A stretch of 5,957 nucleotides of DNA. It comes from Actinomycetes bacterium. Its GTDB lineage: Bacteria > Actinomycetota > Actinomycetes > Actinomycetales > Cellulomonadaceae. The stretch lies in contig JAJYTJ010000206.1 in NCBI GenBank assembly GCA_021793115.1, positions 1 through 5,957 on the forward strand. Direction: 5' to 3'. The notes beneath the pieces are model-generated. The model made no database searches. It was not told where the DNA came from and saw nothing but the letters and a program-made list of their open reading frames with translations. This document shows, in pieces, positions 1 to 5,909 of the stretch (within the stretch, counting starts at the first letter, position 1; each line of letters begins with the position of its first letter). A program made the translations under genes and the position numbers.

Positions 1-17
1 AAGCAGGCGAACGTCCC

Positions 18-3000
18 GTGGCGCAGAAGGCCGATCCCGCCTCGCTGCGCGCCGAGTTCGGCGCGAACGAGTGGCTCGTGGACGAGCTGTACGAGCAGTA
101 CCAGCACGACCCGTCGAGCGTCGACCCCGCATGGTGGGAGTTCTTCGAGGGCTACCGGCCGCTCGGGCCGCAGGGGCAGGCCTCCGAGGCCCGCAAGGCC
201 GCCGCGGCCCAGCCGCGGCCCCCGGTCGCCGCCGCCGGCACGCCGAGCACGGGCGCCGGGCCGACGAGCGTCGCGCCGACGAGCGTTGCCGCGACGAGCG
301 TCGCGGCGCCGGGTGGCGCCGTTCCCGCCAGCAACGGCCACGCCGCACCCGCCCCGGTGGCGCCCACGGCCGCGGAACCCCCCGCCGTGACGTCGCCGGT
401 CGCCGAGGCCCAGCCGGCCACCGCCCCCTACGCGCAGGCCGCGGTGACCCGGCTGCCCGGGCACGAGTCCGCCGAGGGCGCCGACGAGGTGCAGCGCCTG
501 CGCGGCCCGGCCGCGCGCCTCATCACCAACATGGAGGCCTCGCTCGAGATCCCCACCGCGACGTCGGTGCGCACGGTGCCGGCCAAGCTCATGGTCGACA
601 ACCGGATCGTCCTCAACAACCACCTGATGCGGCGGCGCGGCGGCAAGGTGAGCTTCACGCACCTCATCGGCTTCGCCATGGTCGAGGCCCTGGCCGACAT
701 GCCGGTGATGAACTCGTCGTACACGCTGCAGGACGGCAAGCCGGCGGTGCTGACGCCCGCGCACGTCAACCTGGGCATCGCGATCGACCTCGAGAAGCCG
801 GACGGCAGCCGCCAGCTGCTCGTGCCGAGCATCAAGAAGGCCGAGACGCTCGACTTCCTCGGCTTCTGGAACGCGTACGAGGACGTCGTGCGCCGGGCGC
901 GCGCGGGCAAGCTCACGGTCGAGGACTTCCAGGGCACGACGATCTCGCTGACGAACCCCGGCACGCTCGGCACCGTGCACTCGGTGCCCCGCCTCATGAC
1001 CGGCCAGGGCACGATCATCGGCGTCGGCGCCATGGAGTACCCGGCCGAGTTCGCCGGCACGTCCGAGGACCGGCTCAACGCCATGGGCGTCTCCAAGGTG
1101 CTCACCCTCACCAGCACCTACGACCACCGGATCATCCAGGGCGCCCAGTCGGGCGACTTCCTGCGGGTGGTCGCCGCGAAGCTGCTCGGCGCCGACTTCT
1201 GGGACCGCGTGTTCGCGTCCCTCAAGGTGCCCTACGAGCCGGTGCGCTGGGTGCGCGACGCCGCGAGCGACCCGGACTCGGAGGCGATCAAGCCCGCGCG
1301 CATCTTCGAGCTCGTCCACGCCTACCGCAGCCGGGGCCACCTCATGGCGGACACCGACCCGCTCGCGTACCGCCAGCGCAAGCACCCCGACCTCGACGTG
1401 CAGAACCACGGCCTGACGCTGTGGGACCTGGACCGCACGTTCCCCACCGGCGGGTTCACCGGCCGGCCGCGCGCGACGCTGCGCGACATCCTCGGCCTGC
1501 TACGGGACTCCTACTGCCGCACCGTGGGTGTGGAGTACATGCACCTGCAGGACCCGCGCCAGCGGCGCTGGCTGCAGGAACGGCTCGAGGCCGGCCACGC
1601 CCGCACGGCCCGCGAGGACCAGCTGCGCATCCTGCGCCGGCTCAACGCCGCCGAGGCGTTCGAGACGTTCCTGCAGACGAAGTTCGTCGGCCAGAAGCGG
1701 TTCTCGCTCGAGGGCGGCGAGTCGCTCATCCCGCTGCTCGACGCGATCCTGTCCCGCGCCGCCAACGCCGGGCTCGACGAGGTGGGCATTGGCATGGCCC
1801 ACCGCGGCCGCCTCAACGTGCTGGCCAACATCGCCGGGAAGAGCTACGCGCAGATCTTCGGCGAGTTCGAGGGCAATCTCGACCCCGGCACGGTGCAGGG
1901 CTCGGGCGACGTCAAGTACCACCTGGGCACCGAGGGCGTCTTCACCGCCGAGTCCGGGCGCTCGACGAAGGTGCACCTGGCGGCCAACCCGTCGCACCTG
2001 GAGGCGGTCGACCCGGTGCTCGAGGGCGTCGTGCGAGCGAAGCAGGACCGCATCGACCTGGGCGGCGACGGGTTCTCCGTGCTGCCGATCCTCATCCACG
2101 GCGACGCGGCGTTCGCCGGCCAGGGCGTCGTCTACGAGACGCTCAACCTCGCGCAGCTGCGCGGGTACCGCACCGGCGGCACCATCCACGTCATCGTCAA
2201 CAACCAGGTGGGCTTCACCACCGGCGTCGCCTCGTCGCGCTCGAGCCAGTACGCGACGGACGTGGTCAAGGGCCTGCAGGTACCGGTGCTCCACGTCAAC
2301 GGCGACGACCCGGAGGCCGTGGTCCGCGTCGCGGAGCTGGCGTTCGAGTACCGGGAGCAGTTCGACCGCGACGTCGTCGTCGACATGGTCTGCTACCGCC
2401 GGCGCGGCCACAACGAGGGCGACGACCCCTCGATGACGCAGCCGCTCATGTACAACCTCATCGAGGCCAAGCGCTCGGTCCGCAAGATCTACACCGAGGA
2501 CCTGGTCGCGCGCGGCGACATCACGCTCGACGAGGCAGAGGGCGCCCTGCGGGACTACCAGGCCCAGCTCGAGCGCGTGTTCGCCGAGACCCGGGACCTG
2601 CACCGGCCGGCGCCGACGCCCGACGACACCGTGCTCGGCCTGGAGCAGCCCGAGGCGCAGCACGAGGACGCGGGCGTCATGGTCGGCTGGCAGACCGCCG
2701 TGCCGGCGGACGTGCTGGCCAAGATCGGCGCGGCGCACACCCGTCCCCCGGCAGGGTTCACCGTGCACCCCAAGCTGGCCACGCTGCTGACGAAGCGCGA
2801 GGCCATGAGCCGTGAGGGCGCGATCGACTGGGCGATGGGCGAGCTGTTCGCGTTCGGCTCGCTGCTGCTCGAGGGCACGCCGGTGCGCCTCACGGGTCAG
2901 GACTCGCGCCGCGGCACGTTCGCGCAGCGGCACGCCGTGCTGCACGACCGTGAGACGGGGGCCGAGTGGACGCCCCTGGCGTACCTCTCGCGGGACCAGG

Positions 3001-3845
3001 CGAAGTTCTGGGTGTACGACTCGGCGCTCACCGAGTACGCGGGCCTCGGCTTCGAGTACGGCTACTCCATCGAGCGTCCCGACGCCCTGGTGCTGTGGGA
3101 GGCGCAGTTCGGCGACTTCGCCAACGGCGCGCAGACGATCTTCGACCTCTTCATCTCGTCGGCCGAGCAGCGGTGGAACCAGCGCTCGTCGGTCACCGTG
3201 CTGCTGCCGCACGGCTACGAGGGGCAGGGCCCGGACCACTCGTCGGCCCGCATCGAGCGGTTCCTCCAGCTCGCGGCGGAGGACAACATGACCATCGCCG
3301 AGCCGAGCACGCCCGCGTCCTACTTCCACCTGCTGCGCCGGCAGGCGTACGCCCGGCCGCGGCGCCCGCTCGTCGTCTTCACGCCCAAGCAGATGCTGCG
3401 CATGAAGCCGGCGACGTCGAGCGTCGACGAGTTCACGTCCGGCACGTTCCGACCCGTCATCGGCGACCCCCTGGCCGAGGCGGAGGCCGGTGCCGTGACG
3501 CGCGTGCTGCTGTGCGCCGGGCGCCTCTACTGGGACCTGCTGGCCCACCGCGTGACGACGGGCGACCGGCACACCGCGATCGTCCGGGTGGAGCAGCTCT
3601 ACCCGTTCGACACCGAGGCCGCGCAGGCCGCGCTCGCGCCCTACCCGGACGCCGAGCTGGTCTGGGTGCAGGACGAGCCGCGGAACCAGGGCGCGTGGTC
3701 GTACCTGTCGCTGCACGTGCCGCAGCGGCTCGGACGGCCGCTGTCCGTGGTGTCGCGGCCCGAGTCGGCCGCCACCGCGACGGGGTCGCACTCCGTGCAC
3801 GCCGCGCAGCAGGCCGAGCTGCTCGACGCCGCGTTCCGTCGCTGA
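18..3845 (+). CDS. kgd: Multifunctional 2-oxoglutarate dehydrogenase E1 / succinyltransferase-like E2 fusion (Kgd/OdhA type)
   Basis: Thiamine-diphosphate enzyme of the TCA cycle: it decarboxylates 2-oxoglutarate and passes the succinyl group to lipoyl carriers supplied in trans (known for the family, working with AceF and Lpd in the cytoplasm). Seen in order: an N-terminal motif with NEWLVDELY and DPSSVDPAW (about residues 17-39); an Ala/Pro-rich linker (about 50-155); an E2 acyltransferase domain without a lipoyl domain (about 161-400), with YDHRIIQGAQSGDF and catalytic-type His370; then the E1 part (about 423-1275). E1 landmarks are MAHRGRLNVLANI (593 on), HGDAAFAGQG (694 on) with NN at 728-729 as the ThDP/Mg site, RRGHNEGDDP (795-804), GQDSRRGTF (960-968), FGDFANGAQ (1031 on) and LLPHGYEGQGPDH (1062-1074). 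At 1275 aa it is close to the usual 1,220-1,260. Known relatives are inhibited by unphosphorylated GarA/OdhI. GTG 18 is the first visible start, but the frame is open to the window edge, so the true start may lie upstream. Confidence 0.97.
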   Translation: MAQKADPASLRAEFGANEWLVDELYEQYQHDPSSVDPAWWEFFEGYRPLGPQGQASEARKAAAAQPRPPVAAAGTPSTGAGPTSVAPTSVAATSVAAPGGAVPASNGHAAPAPVAPTAAEPPAVTSPVAEAQPATAPYAQAAVTRLPGHESAEGADEVQRLRGPAARLITNMEASLEIPTATSVRTVPAKLMVDNRIVLNNHLMRRRGGKVSFTHLIGFAMVEALADMPVMNSSYTLQDGKPAVLTPAHVNLGIAIDLEKPDGSRQLLVPSIKKAETLDFLGFWNAYEDVVRRARAGKLTVEDFQGTTISLTNPGTLGTVHSVPRLMTGQGTIIGVGAMEYPAEFAGTSEDRLNAMGVSKVLTLTSTYDHRIIQGAQSGDFLRVVAAKLLGADFWDRVFASLKVPYEPVRWVRDAASDPDSEAIKPARIFELVHAYRSRGHLMADTDPLAYRQRKHPDLDVQNHGLTLWDLDRTFPTGGFTGRPRATLRDILGLLRDSYCRTVGVEYMHLQDPRQRRWLQERLEAGHARTAREDQLRILRRLNAAEAFETFLQTKFVGQKRFSLEGGESLIPLLDAILSRAANAGLDEVGIGMAHRGRLNVLANIAGKSYAQIFGEFEGNLDPGTVQGSGDVKYHLGTEGVFTAESGRSTKVHLAANPSHLEAVDPVLEGVVRAKQDRIDLGGDGFSVLPILIHGDAAFAGQGVVYETLNLAQLRGYRTGGTIHVIVNNQVGFTTGVASSRSSQYATDVVKGLQVPVLHVNGDDPEAVVRVAELAFEYREQFDRDVVVDMVCYRRRGHNEGDDPSMTQPLMYNLIEAKRSVRKIYTEDLVARGDITLDEAEGALRDYQAQLERVFAETRDLHRPAPTPDDTVLGLEQPEAQHEDAGVMVGWQTAVPADVLAKIGAAHTRPPAGFTVHPKLATLLTKREAMSREGAIDWAMGELFAFGSLLLEGTPVRLTGQDSRRGTFAQRHAVLHDRETGAEWTPLAYLSRDQAKFWVYDSALTEYAGLGFEYGYSIERPDALVLWEAQFGDFANGAQTIFDLFISSAEQRWNQRSSVTVLLPHGYEGQGPDHSSARIERFLQLAAEDNMTIAEPSTPASYFHLLRRQAYARPRRPLVVFTPKQMLRMKPATSSVDEFTSGTFRPVIGDPLAEAEAGAVTRVLLCAGRLYWDLLAHRVTTGDRHTAIVRVEQLYPFDTEAAQAALAPYPDAELVWVQDEPRNQGAWSYLSLHVPQRLGRPLSVVSRPESAATATGSHSVHAAQQAELLDAAFRR
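264..308 (+). repeat. Three 15-bp tandem repeats inside the kgd linker
   Basis: Three in-frame copies of a 15-bp unit (ACGAGCGTCGCGCCG and variants) encode T-S-V-A-(P/A) three times at residues 83-97, in the Ala/Pro-rich linker joining the N-terminal motif to the E2 domain. The copies differ only at codon third positions and at the last codon. The period keeps the reading frame, so length changes here would be tolerated by a flexible linker. Confidence 0.85.
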
Positions 3846-3858
3846 CGCCCCCGTCCGC

Positions 3859-3886
3859 CGGCCGGCCGTGACGTCGCGGTTGGCCG
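3859..3886 (+). terminator. Terminator-like hairpin downstream of kgd
   Basis: CGGCCGGCCG (3859-3868) pairs with CGGTTGGCCG (3877-3886), giving a 10-bp RNA stem with two adjacent G-U wobbles and an 8-nt loop, 13 bases after the kgd stop. No T-tract follows, as is common in high-GC actinobacteria, so this is a plausible but unproven terminator or 3'-end stabiliser. The wobbles make the hairpin stronger in the plus-strand transcript than in its complement, which agrees with the direction of kgd. Confidence 0.5.
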
Positions 3887-3968
3887 CGGGTGGCGCGCCC
3901 TGCCCGGGCGAGGGTTGGCCACCTGGGAGGATGGCCGGGTTCGGGCACGACGACGGGACGGGGCGGTG

Positions 3969-4571
3969 ATGGGCGTGGCGGATCGGCCGCTGCGGATCGT
4001 GGTGGTCGGCGACGAGCTGACGGCCGGCACCGGCGACCCCAAGGGCCTCGGCTGGGTCGGCCGGGTCGCGGCCCGCACGGTGGCGCCGGTCACGCCGATG
4101 TTCCTCACGCTGCCCCTGCCGGGCGAGAGCACCGCGGGGCTGGGCGCACGGTGGGAGGGCGAGGCGGCCCGCCGCTGGGCGTCCGACGCCGACAACCGCC
4201 TCGTCGTCGGCCTCGGCCGGGCGGACGTGGCGGCCGGCCTGTCGCCGGCTCGATCCCGGCTCAACCTCGCGAACGTGCTGGACATCGCCGAGCACCACCG
4301 GGTGCCGGCCTTCGTCGTCGGCCCGCCGCCCGGGCTCGACGCCGACCGCGACCGGCTCGCCGAGCTCTCCGCGGCCTTCGGCGACGTCGCGAGCCGCCGC
4401 CGCGTGCCGTACGTCGACTGCTTCACGCCGCTCGTCGCGCACGAGCAGTGGCTCGCCGACCTCGCCGCCGGCGACGGTCAGCTGCCCGGGCAGGCCGGGT
4501 ACGGCCTCATCGCGTGGCTCGTGCTCCACACCGGCTGGCACACCTGGCTGGGCCTGCCCGAGGACCTCTAG
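3969..4571 (+). CDS. SGNH/GDSL-fold hydrolase-like protein with degenerate active-site motifs
   Basis: The protein has 200 aa, with no signal peptide or membrane segment visible, so it is probably cytoplasmic. Fold-level evidence: a beta-strand leading into the block-I-like GDELTAGTGD (residues 14 on, IVVVGDEL), a block-III-like LGRADVAAG (82 on), the helix SRLNLANVLDIAEH, the strand FVVGPPPG, and a C-terminal GDGQLPGQAGYGLIAW (168 on) in the place of the usual block V D-G-x-H-P. Compared with the SGNH pattern, Ser is Glu16, Asn of G-x-N-D is Ala85, and His of D-x-x-H is Leu172; Asp169 remains. Hydrolase activity by the standard triad is therefore doubtful and the substrate is unknown. Start: ATG 3969 follows a GGGACGGGG stretch (3955-3963) by 5 bases. 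GTG 3966 and GTG 3975 are in-frame alternatives; TTG 3915 would add an Arg-rich leader lacking family features. It lies downstream of kgd on the same strand and converges with padR. Confidence 0.8.
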   Translation: MGVADRPLRIVVVGDELTAGTGDPKGLGWVGRVAARTVAPVTPMFLTLPLPGESTAGLGARWEGEAARRWASDADNRLVVGLGRADVAAGLSPARSRLNLANVLDIAEHHRVPAFVVGPPPGLDADRDRLAELSAAFGDVASRRRVPYVDCFTPLVAHEQWLADLAAGDGQLPGQAGYGLIAWLVLHTGWHTWLGLPEDL

Positions 4572-4591
4572 CCCGGCAGCACCACCCGGGC
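4571..4591 (+). terminator. Possible terminator hairpin at the end of the SGNH-like gene
   Basis: GCCCGG (4571-4576) and CCGGGC (4586-4591) form a perfect 6-bp stem around a 9-nt loop. It starts at the last base of the TAG stop codon. There is no T-tract. The position is right for a 3'-end hairpin, but the stem is short and such stems are common by chance at this GC content. Confidence 0.35.
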
Positions 4592-4597
4592 ACCCGC

Positions 4598-4740
4598 GGG
4601 CCAGCCACTCCGCATCGCACCCTCGCCGTACTCCGCGTGACTATAGCGCCATGGCGCTCGGTTGCGAGAAGTTGGCCGCTCACCAGGGCACCCTCGCCGG
4701 AGGCCCAGTGACGGGGGCGCCATGGCGCTCGGTTGGGCCG
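4598..4740. repeat. A-B repeat dyad, copy 1
   Basis: Module A1 (about 4598-4668) has CCAGCCACTCCGCATCGCAC, then CCTCGCCG, then the 14-bp perfect palindrome AGCGCCATGGCGCT at 4645-4658. Module B1 (about 4669-4740) has CCGCTCACCAGGGCACC, CTCGCCGG, GTGACGGGGGCGCCAT and the 12-bp perfect palindrome GCGCCATGGCGC at 4717-4728. Both palindromes are followed by TCGGTTG. The palindrome centres are 71 bp apart. Confidence 0.8.
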
Positions 4741-4818
4741 CTCGGTTGCGCCGCTCGGTTGCGCCGCACGGTTGCGCCGCACGGTTGCGCCGCTCGGTTG
4801 CGCCGCTCGGTTGGGGCC
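4728..4818. repeat. 13-bp tandem repeat array 1 (7 units)
   Basis: There are seven head-to-tail copies of CTCGGTTGCGCCG, starting at 4728, 4741, 4754, 4767, 4780, 4793 and 4806. Units 4 and 5 read CACGG instead of CTCGG; the first and last have TTGGG instead of TTGCG. The first unit begins on the final base of the B1 palindrome, so the array has grown from the palindrome edge. The 13-bp period shifts the reading frame at every unit, which argues against coding. Confidence 0.93.
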
Positions 4819-4959
4819 GCGCCAGCCGCTCTGCATCGCGCCGTTGCCGGAGCCCCCGTCGCCACCGGCGTCATGACGCGATGTTGCGGCGGGCGGACCG
4901 CTCGCCAGGGCGCCCTCGCTGGCCCCCGCGCGACAAGAGCGCCCTGGCGCTCGGTTGGC
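4814..4959. repeat. A-B repeat dyad, copy 2
   Basis: Module A2 (about 4814-4889) opens with a 25-bp stretch (4814-4838) identical to 5134-5158, then GTTGCCGG in place of CTCGCCGG, then the 12-bp perfect palindrome GCGTCATGACGC at 4868-4879. Module B2 (about 4890-4959) has GCGGACCGCTCGCCAGGGC, CTCGCTGG and GAGCGCC-CT-GGCGCTC at 4937-4952 (7-bp arms), followed by GGTTGGCGG. The palindrome centres are 71 bp apart. Confidence 0.8.
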
Positions 4960-5030
4960 GGAAGCGGGCCACTCGGCGGAGCCCCCTCGCCGGAGTCGCC
5001 GCAGCCGCCGGCGCTATAGCGCTCGGTTGC
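4960..5030. repeat. Single C-type repeat module
   Basis: This module is a mosaic. GGGCCACTC resembles module A1, CTCGCCGGAGTC (4986-4997) and GCCGCCGGCGC (5004-5014) match module A3, and it ends in the 12-bp perfect palindrome GCGCTATAGCGC at 5011-5022. CTATAGCGC also occurs at 4641-4649 in A1, so this palindrome may have arisen by a small deletion of an A1-like sequence rather than by paired substitutions. Confidence 0.7.
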
Positions 5031-5122
5031 AGCGCTCGGTTGCAGCGCTCGGTTGCAGCACCCGGTTGCAGCACCCGGTTGCAGCGCTCGGTTGCAGCAC
5101 CCGGTTGCAGCACCCGGTTGCG
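5019..5122. repeat. 13-bp tandem repeat array 2 (8 units)
   Basis: There are eight head-to-tail 13-bp units from 5019: three GCGCTCGGTTGCA, two GCACCCGGTTGCA, one GCGCTCGGTTGCA, then two GCACCCGGTTGC(A/G). The last six units form a 39-bp higher-order repeat (5045-5083 and 5084-5122) differing only in the final base. A decayed ninth unit may follow at 5123-5135. The array starts inside the right arm of the C-module palindrome, as array 1 starts at the edge of the B1 palindrome. Confidence 0.93.
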
Positions 5123-5133
5123 CCGCGCTGTTC

Positions 5134-5275
5134 GGGCCGCGCCAGCCGCTCTGCATCGACACCCTCGCCGGAGTCCCGTCGCCGCCGGCGCCATGATGCG
5201 CTGTGCCGGCGCGCGGACCGCTCACCAGGGCACCCTCGCCGGCGCCCACGTGACGGGGGCGCCATCGCGCGCCGC
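5134..5275. repeat. A-B repeat dyad, copy 3
   Basis: Module A3 (about 5134-5209) starts with the 25-bp stretch shared with 4814-4838, then CTCGCCGGAGTCCCGTCGCC and an imperfect palindrome GCGC-CATGAT-GCGC at 5188-5201. Module B3 (about 5210-5275) shares 25 bp (5218-5242) with 4676-4700 and 16 bp (5250-5265) with 4708-4723 at the same internal spacing, but its palindrome is degraded (GGCGCCATCGCGCGCC). The symmetry is weakest at this end, next to the padR stop. Confidence 0.8.
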
Positions 5276-5289
5276 CGGAGCAGGGCGGC
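5271..5289 (-). terminator. Possible terminator hairpin downstream of padR
   Basis: GCCGCC (5271-5276) and GGCGGC (5284-5289) form a perfect 6-bp stem around a 7-nt loop, 9 bases past the padR stop as read on the minus strand. It overlaps the outer edge of the last repeat module. No T-tract is present. The stem is short, so confidence is low. Confidence 0.35.
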
Positions 5290-5297
5290 CGGGCCGG

Positions 5298-5909
5298 TCA
5301 GCCGCGCAGCGTGCCCCGGACCGCCGAGAGCGCCGAGGCCAGCACGGTCCGCACGGTGGTGACGGTCAGCTCCGTCACCTCACCGATCGCGTCGGCGCGA
5401 CGCAGGTCGGCCCGCAGCTCGTCGGCGAACCGGCGGACCGCGGCGTCAGCGTCCATGCGGCGCGCGTGGGACGTGGCCCGCGCGTCGCGCTGCAGCGCGC
5501 CCTCCACGTGCGTCGCCGACGCCCGCGCCCGCTCGGCGGCTCCGGCCAGCTCGTCGCGCAGCCGCGACATCGCCTCCCGGACGTCCTCGCGCACCTGCCC
5601 GGCCCGATCCCGCACGGTCGCGGCGATGTCCGCCTCGACCGCGGCGAGGTCGGCACGCCGCTCGTCGAGCTCGCGCCGGCCCGCGTCCGTGAGGCGGTAG
5701 GTCGTCTTGCGCCCGTCGTCGGACCGCACGACGAGCCCCTCCTCCTCCAGGCGGGCCAGCCGCGGGTAGACCGTGCCGGCGCTCGGCCGGTACGTCCCCC
5801 CGAAGCGGTCGGACAGCGCCGTGATCAGCTCGTACCCGTGCCGGGGCCCGGTCTCCAGCAGCGCGAGCAGGTACAGCCGGAGCTGCCCGTGCGCGAACAC
5901 CGAGGGCAT
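5298..5909 (-). CDS. PadR-family transcriptional regulator
   Basis: The protein has 203 aa. The N-terminal winged helix-turn-helix (about residues 8-80) shows the family's hallmarks: LRLYLLALLETGPRHGYEL (10-28), PSAGTVYPRLARLEEEGLV (42-60) and the wing RKTTYRLTDAGRREL (67-81). The second half (about 82-203) is rich in Ala, Arg, Glu and Asp with heptad-like spacing and is probably helical, serving dimerisation or ligand sensing; this is inferred. PadR proteins are usually repressors of nearby genes in response to small molecules or envelope stress. The ATG overlaps the TGA of an upstream minus-strand gene (TGATG), so the two are probably co-transcribed and translationally coupled, and AGGCGG just upstream could serve as a ribosome site. 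A common role for such pairs is self-regulation of the operon. The ligand cannot be told from the sequence. Confidence 0.93.
   Translation of the reverse strand: MPSVFAHGQLRLYLLALLETGPRHGYELITALSDRFGGTYRPSAGTVYPRLARLEEEGLVVRSDDGRKTTYRLTDAGRRELDERRADLAAVEADIAATVRDRAGQVREDVREAMSRLRDELAGAAERARASATHVEGALQRDARATSHARRMDADAAVRRFADELRADLRRADAIGEVTELTVTTVRTVLASALSAVRGTLRG

Larger units (their letters stand above)
4598..5275. repeat. Composite repeat array: seven ~71-bp palindrome-bearing modules with two 13-bp tandem expansions
   Basis: The whole gap between two convergent genes is built from related modules. Each has a CTCGCC-like box and, 29.5-30.5 bp later, the centre of a short palindrome, perfect in most modules and degraded in the last two. 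Palindrome centres lie near 4651, 4722, 4873, 4944, 5016, 5193 and 5264, giving steps of 71, 151, 71, 72, 177 and 71 bp. The two long steps equal one module plus roughly six and eight 13-bp units. The module types run A-B, 13-bp array, A-B, C, 13-bp array, A-B. Most modules end the palindrome with GCGCTCGGTTG. No protein gene, RNA gene or known mobile element is recognised inside. Function is unknown; possibilities are a minisatellite, a structured 3' region or a protein-binding array. Confidence 0.85.

Noticed and set aside
1122..1142. Missing Asp in the E2 active-site motif of Kgd (DHRIIQG instead of DHRxxDG)
   Set aside because: From memory, actinobacterial Kgd proteins normally carry Gln at this position, so it is a family trait and not a defect.
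71..2815. Plus-strand open frame of about 914 codons overlapping kgd in another frame
   Set aside because: Arg/Pro/Ala/Gly-rich composition without domains, fully inside kgd, whose frame has conserved motifs throughout.
3896..3910. Small hairpin CGCCC-TGCCC-GGGCG after kgd
   Set aside because: A 5-bp stem is expected by chance at this GC content, and the stronger hairpin at 3859-3886 already explains a kgd 3' end.
3915..3968. Upstream TTG start for the SGNH-like gene, adding 18 residues
   Set aside because: The added residues are Arg-rich and lack family features, while ATG 3969 (or GTG 3966) follows a GGGACGGGG stretch at suitable spacing.
1500..4541. Minus-strand open frame of about 1,013 codons antisense to kgd and the SGNH-like gene
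   Set aside because: It has no recognisable domain, is extremely rich in Arg/Val/Ala/Gly/Leu and mirrors the codons of two well-supported plus-strand genes. Long antisense frames are a usual effect of very high GC.
4640..4645. TATAGT on the minus strand (and TATAGC on the plus strand) as a promoter -10 box
   Set aside because: No matching -35 element is found at 16-19 bp on either strand and no gene starts downstream. The TATA is better explained as part of the repeat modules.
4728..5122. CRISPR array
   Set aside because: Units are 13 bp and directly adjacent with no unique spacers, and no cas gene is in the window.
4728..5122. Iterons of a replication origin
   Set aside because: There is no Rep gene, no DnaA-box-like sequence, no AT-rich unwinding region, and the setting is an ordinary chromosomal convergent gap.
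4680..5249. Minus-strand open frames inside the repeat array (peptides with repeated NRALQPSAATE-like stretches)
   Set aside because: Several frames are open at once because the repeat lacks stops. There is no ribosome site or domain, and the non-triplet period argues against selection for protein.
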